From Actinomycetes bacterium (lineage in GTDB: Bacteria; Actinomycetota; Actinomycetes; Actinomycetales; Microbacteriaceae), in contig JAEWDJ010000246.1 in assembly GCA_023390155.1 (NCBI GenBank), positions 1 to 13,457 of the forward strand: a stretch of DNA of 13,457 bases, written 5' to 3'. The notes below the pieces were generated by a model. That model searched no databases. It was not told where the DNA came from and saw nothing but the letters and a program-made list of their open reading frames with translations. A program made the position numbers and the translations under genes. Positions within the stretch are counted from its first letter, which is position 1. Each line of letters begins with the position of its first letter. This document shows, piece by piece, positions 7,191-13,086 of this stretch.

Positions 7191-8438
7191 TTACTGCCCC
7201 ACCGAGTTCTGGATCGTGCTCAGCACGTCCTTGGCGGTCTTGTCACCCCGGTATCCCTCGACGCCGTACTGGGTGAACAGGGTCTCCACCTGGTTCCAGG
7301 TGGGGGTCGTGATCTGCGCCGTGGCGTTCTTCAGGAGCGCCTGCACCGCCGCGTACGCCTCGGGCGACTTGCCCTCGGCCCAGGCCGGCTGCGCGTCGGC
7401 ACGGGAGGGGACGATGCCGCGCTTCTCGGCCTGCCCCTTCAGCACGCTCGTGTCGGTCATCGCGACGATGGCCTTGAACGCGGCGTCCGGGTTCTTGCAG
7501 TTCTTCGCGATGCCGAAGCCGGATCCCGCGGTCATGCCGTGCGCTTCGCCCGACGTGCTCGGGACGATGGTGACTCCCATGTCGAACTTCGCCGCGTCGG
7601 CGAAGGTGCCGTACATCCACGGGCCCTCGATCAGCATGTCGACCGCGCCGGAGGTGAACGCCGCCTGGGATGCGTCGGAGGCGTCGGCCGCCTCGGGCGC
7701 CTTGGCGATGCCCTCCTTGCTGACCAGGTCGAAGTACGACTGCACCTCGCTCACCAGCTTGGAGTTGGTCAGGTCGAGCTTGCCGCTCTTGACCGCCTCC
7801 GCGCCGTCGGCGATGGCCCAGGCGTTCGGGATGAAGAAGCCCGGGGCGATGGCGAGGGCCTTGTGGTCGCCCGTGGTGAGCTTCTTCGCGTCGGCGAGGA
7901 ACTGCTCCCGCGTGTAGGTGGTGCTCGGGAGGTCGAGGCCGGCGGCCGTGAACGCGTCCTTGTTGTAGTAGAGGACGATCGGCTCGGCGTCGTAGGGGAT
8001 CGCCCGGATGGTGCCGTCGACCGTCATGCCCTTCAGCATCGACTCGTCGAAGGCCGAGGTGTCGAGCTTGTTCTTCTTGATGAGGTCGTCGAGCGGCATG
8101 AGCAGGCCCGACAGCTCCTGGGCCCGGGCGGCCTGCGTGGTGAGCAGGCAGGGCGGGTTGGAGCCGCTGAGGCGGGTCTTGACCTTGGTCCAGTAGTCGT
8201 TGAAGCTCGGGCCCTCGATCGTGACGTTCAGGTCGGGGTCGACCTTCTTGCCCAGGTCGATGAAGCCCTGCCACTGGTCGCGGTCGCTCTGGCTGCTGAC
8301 CCAGGTGTACATGGCGATGGGGCCGCCGGAGTCTCCTCCGCTGCTGCCGCCGGAGCATCCGGCGAGCGCGGCGAGCGCGCCGGCCATGACGAGGGCGGTC
8401 CCGACCCGGGCCGCCGTGCGCTTGCTTCGTGGTGTCAC
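7191..8438 (-). CDS. Extracellular solute-binding lipoprotein of a carbohydrate ABC transporter
   Basis: The 415-residue protein begins with a positively charged n-region (RSKRTAAR), a hydrophobic stretch and a lipobox LAGC with the lipidated Cys at residue 28. A Gly/Ser-rich linker and a periplasmic-binding-protein fold of the family-1 (MalE-like) type follow. It would capture sugar outside the membrane and hand it to the two permeases. I place the start at the GTG at 8438, because a perfect AAGGAGG lies 8 nt upstream of it (8447-8453). The open frame continues 10 codons further upstream to a GTG/ATG pair at 8465-8468, but that start would put the ribosome site inside the gene. It is the first gene of the operon, preceded by a promoter and operator-like site B. 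Substrate specificity is inferred from the neighbouring fucosidases. Confidence 0.93.
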   Translation of the reverse strand: MTPRSKRTAARVGTALVMAGALAALAGCSGGSSGGDSGGPIAMYTWVSSQSDRDQWQGFIDLGKKVDPDLNVTIEGPSFNDYWTKVKTRLSGSNPPCLLTTQAARAQELSGLLMPLDDLIKKNKLDTSAFDESMLKGMTVDGTIRAIPYDAEPIVLYYNKDAFTAAGLDLPSTTYTREQFLADAKKLTTGDHKALAIAPGFFIPNAWAIADGAEAVKSGKLDLTNSKLVSEVQSYFDLVSKEGIAKAPEAADASDASQAAFTSGAVDMLIEGPWMYGTFADAAKFDMGVTIVPSTSGEAHGMTAGSGFGIAKNCKNPDAAFKAIVAMTDTSVLKGQAEKRGIVPSRADAQPAWAEGKSPEAYAAVQALLKNATAQITTPTWNQVETLFTQYGVEGYRGDKTAKDVLSTIQNSVGQ

Positions 8439-8446
8439 TTGCTGTG

Positions 8447-8453
8447 CCTCCTT
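8447..8453 (-). promoter_or_regulatory. Ribosome binding site that decides the start of the solute-binding protein
   Basis: AAGGAGG on the minus strand lies 8 nt before the GTG at 8438. It is the best ribosome site in the window. It rules out the longer reading of the gene that begins upstream at 8465 or 8468. Confidence 0.85.
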
Positions 8454-8534
8454 CATTGGATTCATCACTGTGATCGCCTACCGTGCCTGCCGGTCCGCGG
8501 GCTGCCCGCTGCGTCGTCGCGTCGGGCGTCCCGC

Positions 8535-8553
8535 ATCCTATTGGATCTAGGAT
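8535..8553. promoter_or_regulatory. Operator-like site B, upstream of the transporter operon
   Basis: ATCCTATTGGATCTAGGAT has perfect 6-bp inverted arms (ATCCTA and TAGGAT) around a 7-nt spacer. It shares 16 of 17 bases with site A before fucD. A second ATAGG follows at 8554-8558. It begins only a few bases downstream of the predicted transcription start of the operon promoter, so a bound regulator could block the polymerase from leaving. This is the most symmetrical of the three sites. Confidence 0.8.
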
Positions 8554-8567
8554 ATAGGTTTGTTCGG

Positions 8568-8596
8568 AGCTTAGGGGGTCGCTCCACGGTGGTCAA
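8568..8596 (-). promoter_or_regulatory. Predicted promoter of the transporter/catabolic operon
   Basis: On the minus strand TTGACC (5 of 6 matches to the -35 consensus, 8596-8591), a 17-nt spacer and TAAGCT (3 of 6 to the -10, 8573-8568) predict transcription starting near 8561. The leader to the GTG at 8438 would be about 120 nt and includes site B. The -35 box lies just past the stop codon of the upstream fucosidase gene. The rest of the 8439-8610 gap holds nothing else I can recognise. Confidence 0.55.
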
Positions 8597-8610
8597 GTAG
8601 GCGGCTCGGT

Positions 8611-9975
8611 CTACGCGAAGTCGATCGCGATGACGTCGATGGGCGCGCCGGATGCGGCCGGCGCGGGGATGTGCAGTTCGCCCAGAGGGTCTTCGCCGGG
8701 AGCGGGCTGCTCGTGCACTTCGAGGTTCACGTCGTAGGGCAGCGGGTCGCCGGTGGCGAGCAGTCGCACTCCGGTCACCCGGCCGACCGGGATGCCGCGC
8801 ACGATCACCTGCTCGATCGGCCGCATGACGAGGTGCAGGTAGAGCGTGCCGGGTCGGGCGGTCGACGGGCCGTAGAAGTCGACGCCGGTCGTCGGCGAGA
8901 CCCCCACCACGCTCTCGGCGTGCACGTCCATCCAGTCGCCGATCTCCTCCAGGGTGCGCACCTGGGACTCGTTGAGGCTCCCGTCGCCCTTGGGCCCGAT
9001 GTTGAGCAGGAGGTTGCCGCCGCGGCTCGCGACCTCGATGAGGGTCGTGAGGAGGGAGGTCGTGCTCTTGCTCTTGGTGTCGCCCGGGCGCCAGGCCCAC
9101 ATCTGGCCGATGGTGAGGCAGAGCTCCCACGGCCCGTCTGGTGCGATCACGGGGAAGCCCTGCTCCGGCGTCTTGTAGTCGCCCTGGCCGAGCAGCCGGT
9201 CGTTGATGACGACGTCGGGCTGCAGCGACTTGATCAGGGCGCGCAGGCCGGCGCTGTCCCATTCGTCCTCGTTGCGCTCCCACTCGCCGTCGAACCAGAG
9301 GAGGTCGATCGTGCCGTAGTTCGTGAGGATCTCCGTCAGCTGCCCGCGCAGGTAGCGCTGGTAACGCGCCCACTGCTCGGGGGTGGAGCGGCGGTGCTTG
9401 TCCTCCGCGATCGGGAGGCCGGCGTTGTCCGGGTCGCCGGCGCCCGGCCAGTGCTCCTCGGCGTAGGGGCGGTCCTCCATCGTGAACGCGGGGTAGTCGG
9501 GGTGGTTCCAGTCCGGGAGGCTGTAGTAGATGCCGACCCGGATGCCCTCCGCGCGGATCGCCTCCACGAACTCCCGGGTCACGTCGCGCCCGAACGGCGA
9601 GTGCTCGATGCCGAAGTCGGACTCGGCCGTGTGGAACATCGAGTACCCGGCGTGGTGTCGCGCGGTGAAGACGACGTAGCGGGCGCCCGCGCGCTTGGCG
9701 AGGCGGGCGAGGGCGACCGCATCCCATTCCACCGGGTCGAAGGTCGCGGCGCTCGACTGGTACTGCTCGACGGTCACGGTGTCTTCGACGCCGTCGGAAC
9801 CGGGGATGATGGAACGGCCGACCAGCGGCCACGAGATCTCGATCCCCTGCTGACTGGCGTGGTCCCAGTGCACGAAGAGGCCGAGTCCGGCTCCGATGAA
9901 CCACTCCCCGCCGGGGAGGGTGAAATCGGTCGGTCGCACGAACGAATCGGGGGTGGCGGCGACGGCCGTCGTCAT
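8611..9975 (-). CDS. Alpha-L-fucosidase, GH29 (leftward copy)
   Basis: This 454-residue glycoside hydrolase should release terminal L-fucose from fucosides by the retaining mechanism of GH29. The catalytic barrel fills about residues 20-355: FVHW (34-37), the His pair in TARHHAGYSMF (107-108), and the nucleophile Asp229 in LLWFDGEW. TPEQ with Glu271 sits where several GH29 enzymes place the acid/base, and PWELC (282-286) and SRGGNLLLNIGP (318-328) are family motifs. A beta-rich C-terminal domain follows. There is no signal peptide, so it acts in the cytosol on imported substrate. AAAGGAG lies 8 nt before the ATG. It is transcribed away from the other fucosidase gene and toward the transporter operon. 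The two fucosidases differ strongly, suggesting different linkage preferences; which subfamily (A or B) each belongs to cannot be settled by eye. Confidence 0.92.
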   Translation of the reverse strand: MTTAVAATPDSFVRPTDFTLPGGEWFIGAGLGLFVHWDHASQQGIEISWPLVGRSIIPGSDGVEDTVTVEQYQSSAATFDPVEWDAVALARLAKRAGARYVVFTARHHAGYSMFHTAESDFGIEHSPFGRDVTREFVEAIRAEGIRVGIYYSLPDWNHPDYPAFTMEDRPYAEEHWPGAGDPDNAGLPIAEDKHRRSTPEQWARYQRYLRGQLTEILTNYGTIDLLWFDGEWERNEDEWDSAGLRALIKSLQPDVVINDRLLGQGDYKTPEQGFPVIAPDGPWELCLTIGQMWAWRPGDTKSKSTTSLLTTLIEVASRGGNLLLNIGPKGDGSLNESQVRTLEEIGDWMDVHAESVVGVSPTTGVDFYGPSTARPGTLYLHLVMRPIEQVIVRGIPVGRVTGVRLLATGDPLPYDVNLEVHEQPAPGEDPLGELHIPAPAASGAPIDVIAIDFA

Positions 9976-9988
9976 AGCGAGCTCTCCT

Positions 9989-10017
9989 TTGAGTCGAATG
10001 GCTATTGCCTATAGGAT
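9989..10017 (+). promoter_or_regulatory. Predicted promoter of the rightward fucosidase-lactonase operon
   Basis: TTGAGT (9989-9994), a 17-nt spacer and TAGGAT (10012-10017) form a reasonable sigma-70-type promoter, with a predicted start near 10024. The -10 box lies inside operator-like site C. Confidence 0.5.
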
Positions 10018-10018
10018 A
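10001..10018. promoter_or_regulatory. Operator-like site C, between the divergent fucosidase genes
   Basis: GCTATTGCCTATAGGATA shares CTATTGnnTnTAGG with sites A and B in the same orientation; compared with site B, 15 of 20 aligned bases match when flanks are included. Its left arm is weaker (GCTA instead of CCTA). It overlaps the -10 boxes of both divergent promoters, so one regulator could control both fucosidase genes. Confidence 0.7.
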
Positions 10019-10041
10019 TCTGAAGAGGCCCGTCCTCACAA
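10013..10041 (-). promoter_or_regulatory. Predicted promoter of the leftward fucosidase gene
   Basis: On the minus strand TTGTGA (10041-10036), a 17-nt spacer and TATCCT (10018-10013) give 4 of 6 matches in each box and a start near 10006. The -10 box shares the bases 10013-10017 with the opposite-strand -10 box, so the two promoters physically overlap. Confidence 0.5.
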
Positions 10042-10055
10042 TCCATTCGACGAAG

Positions 10056-10061
10056 AAGGAG
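10056..10061 (+). promoter_or_regulatory. Ribosome binding site of the rightward fucosidase
   Basis: AAGGAG lies 9 nt before the GTG at 10071 and 15 nt before the next in-frame ATG at 10077. This favours the GTG and excludes a start upstream at 10005, which would lie within the promoter. Confidence 0.75.
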
Positions 10062-10070
10062 AATCCGAGC

Positions 10071-11420
10071 GTGGCAATGTTCAAAGACGACCCCGTCCGC
10101 CCCGAGAACTACCGTCGCTTCGAGCGCGAGGTGCCGCAGTGGTTCACGGATGCCAAGCTCGGCGTCTTCGTGCACTGGGGCCCCTACTCGGTGCCCGCCT
10201 GGGCTGAGCCCATCGGCGAGCTCGGCACCATCGAGCCCGGCTACTGGTTCACCCACAACCCGTACGCCGAGTGGTACTTCAACACCATCCGGATCGAGGA
10301 CAGCCCCGCGGCCGCGCACCAGCGCGAGGTCTACGGCGGCGCGCCCTACGACGACTTCATCGACCAGTGGGACCCGGCCGAGTTCGATCCGGACGCGTTC
10401 ATCGCCCTGGTCAAGAGCACCGGCGCCCGCTACTTCGTGCCGACCACCAAGCACCACGACGGCGTCACCCTCTGGGACGCCCCGGGCACCGACGGCCGCA
10501 ACACCGTGGCCCGCGGCCCGAAGCGCGACCTGATCGGGGCGTTCGAGAAGGCGACCCGGGATGCGGGCCTGCGCTTCGGCGTCTACTACTCCGGCGGCCT
10601 CGACTGGCACTTCTCGCAGCTGCCGCCCATCACCGACGAGGGCCAGGAGTTCGGCCGCCCGGTCGACGCCGCCTACGCGGAGTATGCGTACGACCACGTC
10701 GTCGACCTGATCGACCGCTACTCCCCCGACGTGCTCTGGGGCGACATCGAGTGGCCCGACGCCGGCAAGCCGTCCGGCCCGTTCAGCATGGAGAACCTCT
10801 TCGAGAAGTTCTACGCCGCCCGGCCCGACGGCGTCGCCAACGACCGCTGGGGCGAGACCCACTGGGACTTCCGCACCAGCGAGTACCAGAACGGCACGAG
10901 CGTCGAGGGCACCGGAGCGTGGGAGAACTGCCGCGGCATCGGCTACTCGTTCGGCTACAACGCGGAGGAGGACGAGCGGCACCTGCTCAGCGGGCCGGCC
11001 GCCGTCGCCTCCTTCGTCGACATCGTCTCGCGCGGCGGCAACCTGCTCCTCAACGTCGGCCTGACCGCCCGGGGAACCGTGCCCGACCTGCAGCGCCGCA
11101 CCCTCGAGCACCTCGCCGCCTGGAACGCGATCAACGGGGACGCGGTCTTCGACAGCAGCCCGCTCGACCGTGCGATCGCGGGTCCCGCCGACGAGCCGTG
11201 GGTGCGCTGGACCCGCAGTGGCGCGACCGCGAACGCGTTCGTCGACGCGGTCGGCGAGGTGCGCATCCCGGGCGTCTCGGACGCGGTGGATGCGGCGAGC
11301 GCCCGCCTCGCGGACGGCACGCCCCTCGCGGTCTTCCGCGAGGGCGACGCTCTCGCGGCGACGCTTCCGGAGCCGGCGGTCGCCGGTCCCGTCCTCGTCC
11401 GCTTCGACCTGGCCGAGTGA
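10071..11420 (+). CDS. Alpha-L-fucosidase, GH29 (rightward copy)
   Basis: This 449-residue retaining alpha-L-fucosidase is closer to the classical GH29 pattern than its divergent neighbour. Landmarks include WFTDAKLGVFVHWGPYSVPAW (24-44), TTKHHDGVTLWD (125-136), the nucleophile Asp225 in VLWGDIEWPD, the probable acid/base Glu271 in RTSEYQ, WENCRGIGYSFGYN (284-297) and SRGGNLLLNVG (320-330). A C-terminal beta domain follows from about residue 350. No signal peptide is present, so it is cytosolic. The GTG start is chosen for its AAGGAG ribosome site. It is followed after one base by the fuconolactonase gene, so the two are almost certainly co-transcribed and coupled. It would cleave imported fucosyl-oligosaccharides to free fucose for the oxidative route. 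Confidence 0.94.
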   Translation: MAMFKDDPVRPENYRRFEREVPQWFTDAKLGVFVHWGPYSVPAWAEPIGELGTIEPGYWFTHNPYAEWYFNTIRIEDSPAAAHQREVYGGAPYDDFIDQWDPAEFDPDAFIALVKSTGARYFVPTTKHHDGVTLWDAPGTDGRNTVARGPKRDLIGAFEKATRDAGLRFGVYYSGGLDWHFSQLPPITDEGQEFGRPVDAAYAEYAYDHVVDLIDRYSPDVLWGDIEWPDAGKPSGPFSMENLFEKFYAARPDGVANDRWGETHWDFRTSEYQNGTSVEGTGAWENCRGIGYSFGYNAEEDERHLLSGPAAVASFVDIVSRGGNLLLNVGLTARGTVPDLQRRTLEHLAAWNAINGDAVFDSSPLDRAIAGPADEPWVRWTRSGATANAFVDAVGEVRIPGVSDAVDAASARLADGTPLAVFREGDALAATLPEPAVAGPVLVRFDLAE

Positions 11421-11421
11421 C

Positions 11422-12267
11422 ATGACGGTCGACGCCCACCTGCACCTCTGGGACCTCGAGCGGGTCGAGTACCCCTGGCTGACCTCCGCGCTGGCCCCGA
11501 TTGACCGCACCTTCGCGTTCGACGAGGTGGAGCCGCAGCTGGCGCAGGCGGGCGTCGACCACGTCGTCCTCGTCCAGGCGGCGAACTCGCTGGACGACTC
11601 GGCCGCCCTGTTCGCCGTCGACTCTCCCCGCGTCGCCGGCGTCGTCGCCTGGGTCGACCTGCTCGACCCGGAGGCGGCCGCCGGGCAGCTGGACGCCTGG
11701 GGCCGGCACCCCTCGTTCGTCGGCATCCGGCACCTCATCCACGACGAGCCGGACGCCGACTGGCTCGGCCGCGAGCCGGTGCGCCGCTCGCTGGCGCTCC
11801 TCGCGGAACGCGGCCTCTCGTACGACGTCATCGGCGTGCTCCCGCGGCACCTCGAGCACGCCGTCGCCCTCGCGGACGAGCTGCCCGGCCTCCGTCTCGT
11901 GATCGACCACCTGGGCACACCTCCCGTCGGCACCGGGTCGCGGGAGGCGCGCGAGACGTGGGAGGCCCTGATCGCCGACCTCGCGCGCCGGCCGAACGTC
12001 TCCATCAAGCTCTCCGGCCTCACCACGCTCGGTCCCGCCGGTCGCGCGGCCGCCGCCGACCTGCGCCCGTTCGTCGAGCACGCGCTCGCCCGTTTCGGCG
12101 TCGGCCGCGTGCTCTACGGCGGCGACTGGCCGGTCTCGACCCTCGCCGGACCCTACGCCGAGACCTGGGCCACCACCGCCGAGCTGCTCGCGGGTCTCAG
12201 CTCCGCCGAGCGCGCCGAGGTGCTGGAGGGTGCGGCGACGCGGGCATACCGCCTCGGCTCGCGCTGA
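11422..12267 (+). CDS. Amidohydrolase-family L-fuconolactonase
   Basis: The 281-residue protein belongs to the amidohydrolase-2/COG3618 group, which includes the characterised L-fucono-1,5-lactonases. Visible active-site elements are the N-terminal HLH (His6, His8 in VDAHLHLWD), VGIRHLIHDEPD with His104, VIDHLG with His163, and LYGGDWPVS with Asp235 near the C-terminus. It would open L-fuconolactone, the product of the aldo/keto reductase, to L-fuconate for FucD. It is a cytosolic single-domain barrel with no signal peptide. The ATG lies one base after the TGA of the fucosidase gene with no strong ribosome site of its own, implying translational coupling. An open frame extends upstream, but only inside the fucosidase gene. 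A related sugar lactonase specificity (for example L-rhamnono- or D-arabinono-lactone) cannot be excluded from sequence alone. Confidence 0.9.
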   Translation: MTVDAHLHLWDLERVEYPWLTSALAPIDRTFAFDEVEPQLAQAGVDHVVLVQAANSLDDSAALFAVDSPRVAGVVAWVDLLDPEAAAGQLDAWGRHPSFVGIRHLIHDEPDADWLGREPVRRSLALLAERGLSYDVIGVLPRHLEHAVALADELPGLRLVIDHLGTPPVGTGSREARETWEALIADLARRPNVSIKLSGLTTLGPAGRAAAADLRPFVEHALARFGVGRVLYGGDWPVSTLAGPYAETWATTAELLAGLSSAERAEVLEGAATRAYRLGSR

Positions 12268-12301
12268 CCTCTGCCGCTCGGCTCCGCTCGGCGCGGCCGG
12301 G

Positions 12302-12307
12302 CATACT
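12302..12307 (+). promoter_or_regulatory. Putative -10 hexamer of a leaderless SseB-family transcript
   Basis: CATACT (4 of 6 matches to TATAAT) ends exactly 6 nt before the GTG at 12314, and there is no ribosome site in between. Transcription starting at the GTG is therefore likely. No -35 box is evident. The 46-nt gap holds a short CCGCTCGG direct repeat but no clear terminator. Confidence 0.5.
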
Positions 12308-12313
12308 GAACGG

Positions 12314-13069
12314 GTGAACGATCGCCTGGTCCGCAACGTCCCCGTCCAGACCGCCCTGGAGGCCTGGGCCGCCGAGAAGAACGCGCGCACGTTCGCCAAC
12401 GTGCTGCGCCAGGCCGTCGCCGGCGAGCTCCTGCTCGACATCAGCGCCTCGACGTTCGCCGACCCCGCCGCCGGCTTCCAGCAGGGCGACACCCTCGCGA
12501 TCGCCAAGCAGACCGACGCGAACGGCAAGGACCTCCTCCTCGCCTTCACCAGCAACGAGCGGCTCGCCGCCTATCGGGGAGGCGCGCCCTACCGCTCGCT
12601 CGTCCAGCCGGCCTGGTCGGTGCTCGAGCAGGCCCTCCAGCGCGGCGAGGGCATCGCCATCGACCCGGGGGACGACGCCGTCTGCATCGCCTACGTCGAC
12701 GAGCTCCGCAGCGAGGTGACCGACGAGCCCGGCCGCAACGCCGCCCTCAAGAACGCGCTCGTCGATCGCGACCTCTCCTGGCCCGACTTCCTCCGGCTCG
12801 TCGCCGCGGCCCCCGTCGTCTACGTCGGCATCGACGCCGAGCAGGGCGCCCTGCCCTCCGCGGTCGGCGACGACGGCGACCTCCTCCACCCCGTCTTCAC
12901 CTCCCCCGCCGAGGTGTTCGCCTGGTCGCCGGGGCTCACCGCCCGCGGCACCACGCTGACACAGGTGGCGCGCGTCGCCCGGGAGGACGGCTACGCCGGA
13001 CTCCTGCTCGACCCCGCCGGCCCCTCGGCGGTGCTGAAGCTGGACGAGGTGGGCGGCACGACGGCGTAA
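12314..13069 (+). CDS. SseB-family protein, function unknown
   Basis: The 251-residue soluble protein matches the SseB pattern common in actinobacteria. An N-terminal region (about 12-130) has NVLRQAVAGELLLDIS, a short strand-rich stretch, TDANGKDLLLAFTSNERLAAYRG and LVQPAWSVLEQALQRGEGIAIDPG. A second, similar half (about 145-250) ends in DGYAGLLLDPAGPSAVLKLDEV. The family is named after enterobacterial SseB, but actinobacterial members are housekeeping-type proteins without an established role. No signal peptide or membrane segment is visible. The GTG start is supported by a -10-like CATACT 6 nt upstream. It has its own promoter and is probably not part of the fucose cluster. Confidence 0.82.
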   Translation: MNDRLVRNVPVQTALEAWAAEKNARTFANVLRQAVAGELLLDISASTFADPAAGFQQGDTLAIAKQTDANGKDLLLAFTSNERLAAYRGGAPYRSLVQPAWSVLEQALQRGEGIAIDPGDDAVCIAYVDELRSEVTDEPGRNAALKNALVDRDLSWPDFLRLVAAAPVVYVGIDAEQGALPSAVGDDGDLLHPVFTSPAEVFAWSPGLTARGTTLTQVARVAREDGYAGLLLDPAGPSAVLKLDEVGGTTA

Positions 13070-13074
13070 CCCCC

Positions 13075-13080
13075 TAAGAT
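13075..13080 (+). promoter_or_regulatory. Putative -10 hexamer of a leaderless LysE-family transcript
   Basis: TAAGAT (4 of 6 matches, with the key TA and final T) ends 6 nt before the ATG at 13087. The gap has no ribosome site, so the transcript probably begins at the start codon. Confidence 0.5.
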
Positions 13081-13086
13081 CGTCGC

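Larger units (their letters stand above)
9993..10051. repeat. 9-bp perfect inverted repeat flanking the divergent fucosidase promoters
   Basis: GTCGAATGG (9993-10001) and CCATTCGAC (10043-10051) are exact reverse complements, 41 nt apart. They bracket site C and the two overlapping -10 boxes. They may be half-sites for a second regulator or for looping, or may fold only in a transcript that reads across the region. Confidence 0.7.

Noticed and set aside
5749..7917. A 722-codon plus-strand open frame across the permease and binding-protein genes
   Set aside because: It is antisense to three well-supported transporter genes, has low-complexity composition and no family resemblance.
8566..8585. 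GGAGC/GCTCC 5-bp inverted repeat near the end of the leftward fucosidase gene, considered as its terminator
   Set aside because: The stem is short, there is no T-tract, and it lies within the predicted operon promoter. It is too weak to call.
10002..12026. A 674-codon minus-strand open frame opposite the rightward fucosidase and lactonase
   Set aside because: It covers genes with clear catalytic motifs on the plus strand and would run through the promoter region. It is a GC shadow.
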